Source of the DNA: SOJA01 sp964598485
GTDB lineage: Archaea > Thermoproteota > Bathyarchaeia > Bathyarchaeales > Bathycorpusculaceae
Assembly: GCA_964598485.1 (NCBI GenBank)
Contig: CAZRCD010000012.1
Coordinates: 1-52,082 of the forward strand
Direction: 5' to 3'
Length of the DNA: 52,082 nucleotides
This document shows positions 16,715-24,984 of this stretch, in pieces (within the stretch, counting starts at the first letter, position 1; each line of letters opens with the position of its first letter). The notes beneath the pieces were generated by a model. That model was not told the DNA's origin, ran no database searches, and saw nothing but the letters and a program-made list of their open reading frames with translations. The position numbers and the translations under genes are program-made.

Positions 16715-16791
16715 TGGTGGGCCCGGCCGGACTTGAACCAGCGATCTTCGCCGCGTGAGGGCGACGTCCTAACCAACTAGACTACGGGCCC
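16715..16791 (-). tRNA. tRNA-Val (anticodon CAC), CCA encoded
   Basis: Minus-strand cloverleaf: acceptor GGGCCCG/CGGGCCC, anticodon stem TCGCC/GGCGA with loop CTCACGC (anticodon CAC), T arm GCTGG-TTCAAGT-CCGGC, discriminator A (16718), CCA at 16715-16717. Confidence 0.96.
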
Positions 16792-16947
16792 TCCACCTTC
16801 GTTTCACTCTTTTGTTGTTAACCTTCATAATCTTTGCTGTCTTTTAGAAATGCGAAAGTAAATAACTTATCTTTGCTGATAAGAATCATTGAAAAGGAAA
16901 GCAAAAATCAAGAACGTGAAACGGTTTTTTGTGACTCTTCAAGCGAG

Positions 16948-17109
16948 CTATTCTTCTTTTACAGTAATGCCTCTTATTTCTTTGGTCCATGGAATGGAAA
17001 CTGCATCTTCACGGAACCAGTTTCGCAGTTCCTGCACTATTTTTTCGTTTCGTTCTTCCATGCTTTCGTCAACCAACTCGAACATTATTATTGCCATTTT
17101 CTTTTTCAT
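16948..17109 (-). CDS. 53-residue small protein, unknown function
   Basis: A short gene on the minus strand. The ATG at 17107-17109 is preceded by GGGGGTG four bases upstream, and the frame ends at TAG (16948-16950). The protein starts MKKKMAIIMFELVDES, continues with a charged helix (MEERNEKIVQELRNWF), then DAVSIPWTKEI and ends ITVKEE. The beta-alpha-beta rhythm looks like a compact folded domain, and coding character is better than in the overlapping plus-strand frames. I recall similar short archaeal proteins but no assigned function. Confidence 0.6.
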   Translation of the reverse strand: MKKKMAIIMFELVDESMEERNEKIVQELRNWFREDAVSIPWTKEIRGITVKEE

Positions 17110-17232
17110 TTACACCCCCACATGTGTTTATGCTTATCTTTCTGTGGTTTTTAAGGGATGTTTCCCCTTCTGATGTATCTTAAGTTAAGATTCTGAATCT
17201 GATTTTTTGAAACAATGTTCCATAAGGTTTTT

Positions 17233-17239
17233 CTATAAG
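17233..17239 (+). promoter_or_regulatory. TATA-like box for the candidate structured RNA
   Basis: CTATAAG in TTTTTCTATAAGATTTC lies about 26 nt before the first base of the stem at 17260, the canonical archaeal spacing. The downstream tRNA-Phe has its own TATA-like ACTTAAAAACAC near 17357-17368. Confidence 0.4.
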
Positions 17240-17259
17240 ATTTCACTAATTAAACTCAC

Positions 17260-17330
17260 AGGGTGCAAGGCAACTATTCATTTTCCCTTTCTCCCTTCTC
17301 CCCTCGCGTAGAGGGAACCTGCACCCTATT
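17260..17330 (+). ncRNA. Candidate structured small RNA
   Basis: A stem AGGGTGCAAGG (17260-17270) pairs with CCTGCACCCT (17318-17327) with one bulged base. Inside it, TTCCCTT (17283-17289) can pair with GAGGGAA (17311-17317), stacking directly on the outer stem; alternatively CCCTC-gcgta-GAGGG (17301-17315) forms a small hairpin. A TATA-like box is correctly spaced upstream. No H/ACA ANA box, C/D boxes or known RNA family recognised. The 600-nt gap 16792-17389 otherwise holds only the 53-residue gene. Confidence 0.35.
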
Positions 17331-17389
17331 CTGGCTTTTCAATAGAAATTCAGAAAACTTAAAAACACTCTCACCATACTCTCAGTTTA

Positions 17390-17466
17390 GCCGAGGTAGC
17401 TCAGCCTGGGAGAGCGCCCGGCTGAAGACCGGGTTGTCGCCGGTTCAAACCCGGCCCTCGGCACCA
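17390..17466 (+). tRNA. tRNA-Phe (anticodon GAA), CCA encoded
   Basis: Acceptor GCCGAGG/CCTCGGC, anticodon stem CCCGG/CCGGG with loop CTGAAGA (anticodon GAA), T arm GCCGG-TTCAAAC-CCGGC, discriminator A, CCA at 17464-17466. A TATA-like ACTTAAAAAC lies about 25-30 nt upstream. Confidence 0.97.
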
Positions 17467-17481
17467 TTTATTAGCCAAAGT

Positions 17482-18726
17482 CTAACCGAGAAAATAAATC
17501 AGCAGTGTGGTTGTGAATGATATTAGAAATGAAGGAATCAGGTACTTGTAGACTTTGCCCAGTGAGCATTTGAAATAGTCCGCTGTAAATACGAAACATA
17601 AATGTGTTGGCGCAATCAGATAACCGAGATAAGTGCTCATGTAGAGTAGCGCCACCGTTTTGGGCGAAAATGATGTTAGTATTCCATCTAAAATGGAGAC
17701 GCCTATGGAAATTCCTCCCAAGGGTGAGCCTGTGAGAAATCCTAGGATAGCTGGGACAATGGTTAATAGTAAAATGGTGTCGATGGTTCCACTTGTTACA
17801 AGATTTTCAAAGATTCCAGATATTCCCGCTGCTTTTGTTATGTTGTACAGCAGTAATGCGCCGTAGGCAGCAGATGTTATTCCATAAATTCCCCAGTTTT
17901 TGAAAGGCTTTTCGAAAACTTGTAGGCTTGGTTTAGAAATAACAATCAAAACCACTAAGCCTATGAAGGTTGCCGTCAGCACGTCGAAGCCCTGTTTGAA
18001 TAAGTTGAAACCGGAGAAATCTAAACAGACAACCACAACTATTGTTGTTAGAATCGGAGAGAAAGCAATGAGAAAACGTTTCATTTGTGAGTTTAAACTC
18101 TTTGGGTCTGAGTTTTCTTTGTTCTTTGGATTAGAAACTTTCCAAAAACCAATAAAATATCCAACAATTATCATGACGATAACCACTGGAATCTGACGCA
18201 TAATTATCAAGGGTATGGCTATTCCCGTGAGTGCTGCGGTGACTATTAGAACTTGGCTTATTGGATAAACTGGAAAAATGGTGTGTCTAAACCACAAGTT
18301 TACGTAAGCTTTCTTTTCAGGTTTTAATCCAAGTCTTTCAGCTTCGGTATCTACGAGTGGCGCTGACATCAATGCTCCACCGGCGACTGGGAGAAATCCT
18401 ATTACCGCTGGAAGAACGCTTGATACAATTTTCGAACTTTTGATTATTCTGCTTAGGCTCTCACTTAAATCGTTAATAACTCTTGTTTCTTTGTAGAGTT
18501 GGCTCATCAGCATTACTCCGAAAGTTGCAAGCACAACTGAAATGGTGCGCAAATCAACGGATGTTTCATATATTATTGTTGGAATGGTTTGCCAGTTAAT
18601 TGAGAGTAAAGCTAGAAGCAGGGCTGTCGAGTTCAAGGTGATTCCAAGATTCACACGCTTGTATAGCATCAATCCGAGAAAACAGAACGAAACGATAATT
18701 GCAGTTAAAGGATCAACGAATCCCAA
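17482..18726 (-). CDS. DUF401-family membrane transporter
   Basis: 414 residues with 10-12 hydrophobic segments spread over the whole length. Features of the DUF401 family (ion-transporter-like): GFLPVAGGALMSAPLVD near 112, the NLWFRHTIFPVYPISQ segment near 143, and in the second half GFLTGSPLGGISIG, then YLGYLIAPTHLCF. The inverted two-half plan with a discontinuous loop in each half is the layout of the ion transporter superfamily. Substrate unknown, presumably an organic anion or amino acid. Convergent with tRNA-Phe and divergent from the next gene, with TATA-like elements for both within 18730-18790. Confidence 0.8.
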   Translation of the reverse strand: MGFVDPLTAIIVSFCFLGLMLYKRVNLGITLNSTALLLALLSINWQTIPTIIYETSVDLRTISVVLATFGVMLMSQLYKETRVINDLSESLSRIIKSSKIVSSVLPAVIGFLPVAGGALMSAPLVDTEAERLGLKPEKKAYVNLWFRHTIFPVYPISQVLIVTAALTGIAIPLIIMRQIPVVIVMIIVGYFIGFWKVSNPKNKENSDPKSLNSQMKRFLIAFSPILTTIVVVVCLDFSGFNLFKQGFDVLTATFIGLVVLIVISKPSLQVFEKPFKNWGIYGITSAAYGALLLYNITKAAGISGIFENLVTSGTIDTILLLTIVPAILGFLTGSPLGGISIGVSILDGILTSFSPKTVALLYMSTYLGYLIAPTHLCFVFTADYFKCSLGKVYKYLIPSFLISFTTTLLIYFLG

Positions 18727-18830
18727 ATGTTAAGCTTCCTCGTAATCATTTATTTTAGAGAAATCAGAATATAAAGCCGAACTCTTAATTCTTTCCTTTC
18801 AACAGAAAAGAATTTGAGCGTGAGTTTGGT

Positions 18831-19244
18831 TTGAAAAGGAAGGTTTTCATCTCAGGTCCAATTCAAGGCATGGAGACAGAGCAGTCTTACCGGGAGGTTA
18901 TTCGCGAAATCTGTGTGCGTTGCGGTTATGAGCCTGTTGACCCTTGGCAACGGGAGAAAATCATATACAAGGGAACAGAACTAGGCTGGTGGAGGAAGGT
19001 TCCAGCGGCTGGGTTCATAAGAAGGGACTTGGAAGACATAGAAAAATGTGATGTTCTAATTGCTTATTTGCCGAGGCTTTCAGCTGGAACTTGCATGGAG
19101 CTTTTTTATGCTAAACTTAATGGAAAGAAAACCATCTGCATATGCTCGCTTGAGAATGCAAGTCCGTGGATAATTGTTCACTCAGACACAATCTTAAAGG
19201 ATATTGACGAGCTTGAAGCTGCGCTTAAACGTGATTCCAAATGA
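18831..19244 (+). CDS. Nucleoside 2-deoxyribosyltransferase-like protein
   Basis: 137 residues. Starts KVFISGPIQGME, the nucleotide-binding opening of the PF05014-type family. RRDLEDIEKCDVLIAYLP near residue 67 supplies the conserved Asp, and SAGTCMELFYAKLNGK near 87 supplies the Glu that acts as nucleophile in true transferases. Members exchange or hydrolyse the N-glycosidic bond of (deoxy)nucleosides or nucleotides; some act on dNMPs, so a salvage or pool-cleaning role is likely. TTG start, the only good option, since the nearby GTG is followed by a stop. Precedes the XPD helicase. Confidence 0.78.
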   Translation: MKRKVFISGPIQGMETEQSYREVIREICVRCGYEPVDPWQREKIIYKGTELGWWRKVPAAGFIRRDLEDIEKCDVLIAYLPRLSAGTCMELFYAKLNGKKTICICSLENASPWIIVHSDTILKDIDELEAALKRDSK

Positions 19245-19311
19245 GTTTCGTGTTAAAGCTTAGAAAAGGTTATGATTACCCCTTTCTATCTGCTATTTAG
19301 GTTTGGAATAA

Positions 19312-21471
19312 TTGCCTCGAACAATAAGGTATGTTTGTCCCCGTTGCGGTGCTGTTCATTCTGTTGAGGATTACCAGAACAGTCTCTTTTGCAGGGAATG
19401 TGGAAGCTTCTTAAGAAAAAAACATGTTGTTGTTGAACAGTCTTCGAGGCAAGTTCAGAAAAAAGGCAAATCTGGCGTTGAAAGATTCTTTCCTTACGAT
19501 GATTTTCGTCCTTTCCAACGTGATGCGATAGACTTTGCTTTTAACGTCATTAAGAATAGAAAGATTGGGTTGCTTTCCTCTCCATGCGGCACTGGCAAAT
19601 CCATTTCCGTTTTGACAGCGTTTTTCATGGCTAAAGAATTGGATGACTCTGTTGGGCGGCTTATTGCGCTGACTAGAACGCGGAATCAGCTTGAAATCTA
19701 TTGTAGAGAGCTTAAGAGAATCAAAGAATATTCAGGCATTAACTTTGTTGCGTCTATTTTCAAGAGCAAGATGGAGATGTGTCCCTATGTGCGAGAGAAT
19801 ACAAGGTTTAGGAACATAAGCTATCGCGGGTTTCTTCAATACTGCAGAAACTTGAAGGACGGAGCTTTTGGGAATACTTGCGAGTATTATGAGAGGACTT
19901 ACAAAGGAAGGATGTTGAGTTGGCGTGCCTACAACGCTGTTGACAAGATTAAGAAGACGGGTCCTTTGCTTCCAGATGAAGTGTATGAGATAAGCGTGGA
20001 TGAACGTCTTTGTCCTTACGAGGTTACTAAGGTTCTCGCAAAGTATGCTGACATCATGGTTGGCAACTACAATTACATTTTGGTTGACTCTGTTAGGAAT
20101 TCAGTTTTTGGAAGAGCAGGAATAAAAGTGGAGGATGTAAACTGCATTTTTGACGAAGCTCACAGTTTGCCCTATTATGCTGCCGGCATCCTTTCAGACG
20201 AGCTTTCGTCAACATCTGTTAAGCGAGCCCAGAGAGAAATCGAAATTTTCGGTGTTGACGATTTTGGTTTTTTAGAGGCTTTGCATGATGTGTTGGTTAA
20301 ACTTGGTAAAAAAGTGCATGCGGAATTCGGGTTTGGTGTTGAGCATGTTATAGGAACCCGTGAAATAGTCAAACCACTATTGGAAACGTTAAGCGTTAAT
20401 GCTGACAAGCTGCTTGAAATCATTTCTGAACTATCAGAACTGGGAGAAACTATTCGTTACAAAAGGGCTGAGGCGGGTAGAAACCCAATCTCCTATCTGT
20501 CCAGATGTGCCGATTTCCTTTCAAATTGGGTTAGCATGACAGGCTCAAGTTACGCTCGGTACATGAAGGTTGAGGTTGATAGGGATAGAAGACGTCGTGT
20601 AAGGCTTGGGATTAGATGTCTTGACCCTGCTTTGGCTGCAAGCGTCATTAACGAGCTTCGTTCTGCAGTACTTATGTCTGGAACCCTTTGGCACACTGAT
20701 TATTACGTTGATGTTTTGGGTATTGAGAGAAGTCGTTGTGAAAGCGTTGAGATTTCAAGTCCTTTTCCGCGTGAGAACAGGCTTATTGTTGTTGATTTGT
20801 CTGTTACAACAAAGTTTGAAAAGCGCAGTGAAGCCCAGTGGAAGAGAATTGCTGATCATCTGGAAAGGATTATTGGGCAGATTAAGGGCAGAGTGGCTGT
20901 TTATTTTCCGTCTTACGCGATAATGCGTGAAGTTGTCAATGCTGCAGATTTTGATTTGCCTTTCATTCTTGAGAAGAGACATACTAAGATTGTTGATTTG
21001 CTGCGGTTTTTGAAGTCTAATGATCAATGTGTTGTTTTCGGAGTTGCTAGGGGCAAGATAAGCGAGGGTGTTGACATGTCTATGGACGGTAGATCGTTGC
21101 TTTCAGCTGTAATAGCAGTTGGTTTGCCTTATCCCAAGCGAACCGAACTGCAAACAGTTCTAGTTAAGTATTTTAGAGAGAAATTTGGGAACAAAGCCAT
21201 GGAATACGCGAACGGCATTCCCTGCTTGAATGCTTTAGCCCAGTCTGCTGGAAGGTTGCTACGTAGTCCTGAGGATAAAGGGGTAATAGTGATGATGGAT
21301 GGACGTGCTGCTGGAAGGTTTAAGCAGAAGCTTCCGAAGGACTGGAGAGAGGACATGAAAGCTGATTACGACATTGAGAAACTCTCAGAAAGAATCAAAA
21401 ACTTCACCGCTGATAATGCAGAGTCTTCAGAAAAGAAAATAAGAATCCAAAAGCAAAAGTTCAGTCCGTGA
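19312..21471 (+). CDS. XPD/Rad3-family Fe-S DNA helicase with N-terminal zinc ribbon
   Basis: 719 residues, longer than minimal archaeal XPD (about 550-650). Residues 1-31 are a zinc ribbon (C9, C12, C27, C30) followed by a linker. Helicase domain 1: Walker A SSPCGTGKS (89-97); the 4Fe-4S domain has Cys at 157, 178, 190 and 234; DEAH at 281-284. The Arch domain follows. In helicase domain 2, FGVARGKISEGVDM lies near 575 and the motif VI QSAGRLLRSPED near 645. Family knowledge: 5'-3' superfamily 2 helicase in DNA repair and in resolving structured DNA. The TTG start begins directly with the ribbon, which argues that the ribbon is part of the protein. Confidence 0.9.
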   Translation: MPRTIRYVCPRCGAVHSVEDYQNSLFCRECGSFLRKKHVVVEQSSRQVQKKGKSGVERFFPYDDFRPFQRDAIDFAFNVIKNRKIGLLSSPCGTGKSISVLTAFFMAKELDDSVGRLIALTRTRNQLEIYCRELKRIKEYSGINFVASIFKSKMEMCPYVRENTRFRNISYRGFLQYCRNLKDGAFGNTCEYYERTYKGRMLSWRAYNAVDKIKKTGPLLPDEVYEISVDERLCPYEVTKVLAKYADIMVGNYNYILVDSVRNSVFGRAGIKVEDVNCIFDEAHSLPYYAAGILSDELSSTSVKRAQREIEIFGVDDFGFLEALHDVLVKLGKKVHAEFGFGVEHVIGTREIVKPLLETLSVNADKLLEIISELSELGETIRYKRAEAGRNPISYLSRCADFLSNWVSMTGSSYARYMKVEVDRDRRRRVRLGIRCLDPALAASVINELRSAVLMSGTLWHTDYYVDVLGIERSRCESVEISSPFPRENRLIVVDLSVTTKFEKRSEAQWKRIADHLERIIGQIKGRVAVYFPSYAIMREVVNAADFDLPFILEKRHTKIVDLLRFLKSNDQCVVFGVARGKISEGVDMSMDGRSLLSAVIAVGLPYPKRTELQTVLVKYFREKFGNKAMEYANGIPCLNALAQSAGRLLRSPEDKGVIVMMDGRAAGRFKQKLPKDWREDMKADYDIEKLSERIKNFTADNAESSEKKIRIQKQKFSP

Positions 21472-21653
21472 GATCACAGCCTGATAACGTGACTATAACA
21501 AACTTCAGCCCTTTTTGATTCCACTTCACAAACATTCTATACACTTCATGCAAGTGCTTTTACTCGTACTTCTCATGAATTCGACTGCTAAAGATTCAGA
21601 ATTCACAAGCGATTTATCCCCTTCAAACAAAAACTAAAAGAAGGCGCATACAA

Positions 21654-21983
21654 ATGCGAAAGTCAAAGCTTGAGTCGTACATCGATATTCTGGAAGCTCT
21701 TGTGAATAAGCCGTTAACCCTTGATCACATAGCATATGAAATCAATATTGACTGCACGATTCTTAGGCAACATCTAGACTTTCTGATAAAGAACAGACTC
21801 GTGGAAGAAAGGAAATCAGAAAAGAGAACGCTGTATGCTATTACAGAAAAGGGCATAGCGGTGCTGAGAGCCTTAAGCTTTCAAAAATACTTTGGAAAAA
21901 TCTCAAATAAAATAAGGGTGATAGACGAAGCGCTAGAAATCATACGTAAACTGGAGAAGAATGAACGAGGGAAAGAAATCTGA
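21654..21983 (+). CDS. Winged-helix transcriptional regulator
   Basis: 109 residues. Helix-turn-helix at about 10-60: SYIDILEALVNKPLTLDHIA, then the recognition helix around CTILRQHLDFLIKNRLVEE, and the wing RKSEKRTLYAITEKG. The C-terminal 35 residues form a helix that may dimerise. This is the plan of small archaeal HTH_45/ArsR-like regulators. No ligand site visible. It stands alone between XPD and tRNA-Gly, preceded by 180 nt with no other feature seen. Targets unknown. Confidence 0.75.
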   Translation: MRKSKLESYIDILEALVNKPLTLDHIAYEINIDCTILRQHLDFLIKNRLVEERKSEKRTLYAITEKGIAVLRALSFQKYFGKISNKIRVIDEALEIIRKLEKNERGKEI

Positions 21984-22097
21984 ATTATATATATTATAGA
22001 CAAAGTTTAGGATTTGTTAAGAGAGCAACTATTGACGATGACCTAAGCAAACATGACCAAAATCTTTTAAAAAACGTAAGCTCTACTGAAGGTATGA

Positions 22098-22175
22098 GCG
22101 GCCGTAGTCTAGTTTGGTTTAGGACATCAGCCTGCCACGCTGACGACCCGGGTTCAAATCTCGGCGGCCGCACCA
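22098..22175 (+). tRNA. tRNA-Gly (anticodon GCC), CCA encoded
   Basis: Acceptor GCGGCCG/CGGCCGC, anticodon stem TCAGC/GCTGA with loop CTGCCAC (anticodon GCC), T arm CCGGG-TTCAAAT-CTCGG with one G-U pair, discriminator A, CCA at 22173-22175. A TATA-like CTTTTAAAAAAC lies upstream near 22070. Confidence 0.96.
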
Positions 22176-22264
22176 TTTTTAGCAACTGCAGATGTTTTAT
22201 ACAAGCTAAGAAAATAGCCCACGTAATTTTCTGCTTGGAAATGTATTCGGAGCCAATACATTGT

Positions 22265-22311
22265 AGTATGTAAAAAACACCAAGTTTTTATGAACAACTA
22301 TCTTACATACT
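22265..22311 (+). promoter_or_regulatory. 9-bp inverted repeat flanking the TATA region of the NSUN operon
   Basis: AGTATGTAA (22265-22273) and TTACATACT (22303-22311) are perfect inverted repeats. Between them lies TTTTTATG (about 22285-22292), the likely TATA box, and the ATG is at 22316. The arms are placed where a repressor dimer could block TFB/TBP and polymerase. Confidence 0.4.
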
Positions 22312-22315
22312 GTTA

Positions 22316-23206
22316 ATGTCTGACAAAAAAAAATTTGAGACTCGCTATGAGGAACTGGGGTGGGAATACAAGGATGTTAAGCCAAGACAAGCCATCAGAA
22401 TAAACTCCATAAACGCCAAAGAAGTAGTTGTTACCAAGAGACTGCGGTCATTAGGAATAGAGCTTGAAAAGATTCCCTTCCTAAAAAACGGCTATTCGAT
22501 TCGCAAATCGAAATTTTCCGTAGGAGCAACATCAGAATACCTTCTAGGCTTGTACTCGATTCAAGAGGCGGCTGCCCAAATCCCCGCAACATTATTCACA
22601 GAACCAAAAGACAATGTAGTGCTGGATGCTTGTGCGGCTCCAGGAGGAAAAACCGTTCAATTAGCCGATCTAATGCAGAACACAGGCGCAATAATCGCTT
22701 TAGACATTGAAAAGCGAAAATTGACTGCGTTGTCTAACCATTTAGAACGGTGCCACGTAAGAAATACAATAGTCTATCAGATAGATGCAAGACAAGCTTC
22801 AAGGTTAAAAGTGAAGTTTGACAGAATACTCTTAGACGTTTCATACTCAGGCAATTTCGTAACAGACAAAGACTGGTTCAAAAAAAGAACAATCAAAGAC
22901 GTGAAGAGAAACGCCCGACTCCAAAGGGAAATATTGACCGAAGCAGCCAAAGTCCTAAAGGATGACGGTGAAATAGTCTACGCAACATGCTCGCTAGAGC
23001 CTGAAGAGAACGAACTAAACATTGACTGGACAATAAAAAACTTGAAACTTCAAGTTGAAAAAATCAGCTGTTACGGAGAAAAAGCGTTAACAAGCGTTTT
23101 CGGCAAAAAACTGGACAGTTCAATAGAGCACTGCAGGAGAATTTGGCCTGGACAAACCCAAGGATTCTTCGTCTGTAAACTCAAAAAACGTGGGTGTGCA
23201 CAATGA
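22316..23206 (+). CDS. NSUN/RsmB-family RNA m5C methyltransferase-like protein with altered motif IV
   Basis: 296 residues, including a short N-terminal PUA-less region. SAM site motif I DACAAPGGKT at 104-113, acidic residue in ALDIEKRK near 130, motif VI ATCSLEPEENE with the nucleophile Cys225. Motif IV, normally DAPCSG, reads DVSYSG (174-179): both Pro and the enzyme-releasing Cys are gone. The QTQGFFVCKL end is the usual C-terminal strand. Probably targets tRNA or rRNA if active; without the second Cys, product release may be impaired or the protein may be a binding module. It overlaps the NIP7-like gene by four bases (ATGA). Confidence 0.82.
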   Translation: MSDKKKFETRYEELGWEYKDVKPRQAIRINSINAKEVVVTKRLRSLGIELEKIPFLKNGYSIRKSKFSVGATSEYLLGLYSIQEAAAQIPATLFTEPKDNVVLDACAAPGGKTVQLADLMQNTGAIIALDIEKRKLTALSNHLERCHVRNTIVYQIDARQASRLKVKFDRILLDVSYSGNFVTDKDWFKKRTIKDVKRNARLQREILTEAAKVLKDDGEIVYATCSLEPEENELNIDWTIKNLKLQVEKISCYGEKALTSVFGKKLDSSIEHCRRIWPGQTQGFFVCKLKKRGCAQ

Positions 23207-23673
23207 ACCAGATAAAAGACTTTGTAAGTCGATTTCAGACAAGGATTAGTCTAGACAAGAATCTGATATTAAAAAGGCGAGACACATACTTTCTTCTGAA
23301 CGATAGTTTGAAGAGGTTAATCTCAAAAGACATCTTTTACGCAGGAACTTACCTCGGAAAAGCTAAAAGGGGAAAATTCTTTCCAAGCTTCAACCTATTA
23401 AGAATGATTGCAGGGAAAAAGGCAAACAAGGTAATTGTTGACAAGAAGACGGAATGGCTTTTCATCTGTGGAAGGGACATATTCAAACAAGGAATAACTG
23501 AAGTGATGGGTTCAAAAAAGAAAGGCGATTACACATTAATCCTAAACCAACATGGCGAATGTTTAGGCTTTGGCAAAATACTATGCAATCTGGACAAAGT
23601 AAAGGATGGAGTTGTCATAGAAAATATTTCAGATATAGGAGACTTCCTAAGAAGAGAGAAACAGCATGGTTAG
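23203..23673 (+). CDS. NIP7-like PUA-domain RNA-binding protein
   Basis: 156 residues from the ATG that overlaps the NSUN stop (ATGA). The N-terminal half (1-75) resembles the pre-PUA domain of NIP7/UPF0113 proteins (KNLILKRRDTYFLL, AGTYLGKAKRGKFFPS). The C-terminal half is PUA-like (NKVIVDKKTEWLFICGRDIF, then LNQHGECLGFGKI). NIP7 acts in ribosome biogenesis. The tight coupling suggests it supplies RNA binding to the NSUN-type protein, which itself lacks an obvious PUA domain. Confidence 0.75.
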   Translation: MNQIKDFVSRFQTRISLDKNLILKRRDTYFLLNDSLKRLISKDIFYAGTYLGKAKRGKFFPSFNLLRMIAGKKANKVIVDKKTEWLFICGRDIFKQGITEVMGSKKKGDYTLILNQHGECLGFGKILCNLDKVKDGVVIENISDIGDFLRREKQHG

Positions 23674-23679
23674 CTCACT

Positions 23680-24984
23680 TTAACCTCTTATCTTTTCTAC
23701 TATCTTTTCGATTTTCACGGTTTTCTGCTCTCTTTTAGCGAGATTTCGAAGCACGACTGCTTTCTCTTTCAGTTCTCTTTCTCCCACGATTACTGCATAA
23801 TCCATTTTTCTTCTGTCTGCGTCTTCCAAAGCTTTGGCCATTTTTCGTCCCATAACCTCAACTTCAACTGGTACGCCCGCATCTCTCAGCACCCGTGAAA
23901 TCTTCAACGCTTCCCCCTTCAATCCTTCTTTAACGGGAATTACCACAACCGTTTTTTCCTCCTCAGTTTCTAGAGGAGTTTTCTGTTTCTGCATTGCCAT
24001 CATTATTCTATCTAACCCGTGAGCAACACCAACCGCGGGTGTAGGCTCACCTTCGAACATTTCAATAAGCTTGTTGTATCTTCCACCGCCACCCAACGCT
24101 ATATTAAACTCTGGAACGTAAACCTCGAAGACCATTCCAGTGTAATACTCAAGTCCCCTGGCAAGACCTGCCTCAACAACTATGTCGATGTTCTCTTCGC
24201 TTTCCGAAACAAACTGAAGAATCTCCTGAAGGTTTCTCACAGCGTTAACAGCACTTTCAAAGCCTTCAACAAGCCTTTCCATCTCACCTAGAACTTCAGA
24301 GAACTTGCTGCCCCCAACTTTCACCAGTTTTCGAAGAGTCTCCAAGCATCTACTAGACGCGCGTGCAGTCTCTTTAACCAGACCAAGAGCATCAGCATAC
24401 TCTTTTTTATCCATCAACTGCATAATTCCGTTTTGAACTTCATCTTCAATCTTTTCTTGGCTTAAAATCCCCCTCAAAACCCCAACATGCCCAACTTTAA
24501 AAACAAAATTCTTCAATCCCACAGCCTTCATCAAACTGTTCGTCAACATCATTATTTCCGCGTCCGCTTCAGGCTTGCTTGAACCCATCAATTCATAATT
24601 TGACTGCCAAAACTCTCTGAAACGACCTTGCTGCGGCTCGTCATATCGATATAGGCTTCCCACGGAAAACATTCGTAAAGGCTTAGGTTCGTTTCTTAGA
24701 GTGGTTGCAACTAGTCTCGCCACAGAAGCCGTGAACTCTGGTCTTAAGGCGACCTTGCGTCCACCCAAATCCTCAAAAGCGTACATTCTAGAGCGAATCT
24801 CTTCACCAGCTTTTGCAGCTAAAAGCTCGTAAGATTCCAAAACAGGCGTTATTATCTCTCCATATCCATAAAGTCGGGCTATTTTTCTAGCCTTGCCTTC
24901 AATGTACTTCATCATTTGGGCTTCTTTTGGCAGAAAATCTCTCATTCCACGAACTCTTCTGAAAACTGGCAATTCGAACACCAC
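23680..24984 (-). CDS. hisS: Histidyl-tRNA synthetase
   Basis: 434 residues, normal for HisRS. Class II motifs: motif 1 region around GYGEIITPVLE, motif 2 RYDEPQQGRFREFWQ near 113-127, histidine-binding GLARGLEYYTG near 267, motif 3 AVGVAHGLDRIMM near 315. A C-terminal anticodon-binding domain follows from about 340. Charges tRNA-His. The GTG start shares its first base with the last base of the upstream endA stop codon, so the two are translationally coupled. Confidence 0.96.
   Translation of the reverse strand: MVFELPVFRRVRGMRDFLPKEAQMMKYIEGKARKIARLYGYGEIITPVLESYELLAAKAGEEIRSRMYAFEDLGGRKVALRPEFTASVARLVATTLRNEPKPLRMFSVGSLYRYDEPQQGRFREFWQSNYELMGSSKPEADAEIMMLTNSLMKAVGLKNFVFKVGHVGVLRGILSQEKIEDEVQNGIMQLMDKKEYADALGLVKETARASSRCLETLRKLVKVGGSKFSEVLGEMERLVEGFESAVNAVRNLQEILQFVSESEENIDIVVEAGLARGLEYYTGMVFEVYVPEFNIALGGGGRYNKLIEMFEGEPTPAVGVAHGLDRIMMAMQKQKTPLETEEEKTVVVIPVKEGLKGEALKISRVLRDAGVPVEVEVMGRKMAKALEDADRRKMDYAVIVGERELKEKAVVLRNLAKREQKTVKIEKIVEKIRG

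Noticed and set aside
16834..17183. Three overlapping plus-strand frames of 64-106 codons
   Set aside because: Shadows of the minus-strand 53-residue gene; low-complexity Phe/Ser-rich translations and no Shine-Dalgarno.
17260..17330. H/ACA guide RNA
   Set aside because: The stem arrangement is suggestive, but there is no ANA box 3' of the lower stem and no K-turn is visible.
17263..17520. 85-codon plus-strand frame through tRNA-Phe
   Set aside because: Runs through the candidate RNA and tRNA-Phe; the peptide is a by-product of tRNA sequence.
21994..22185. 63-codon minus-strand frame
   Set aside because: Antisense to tRNA-Gly.
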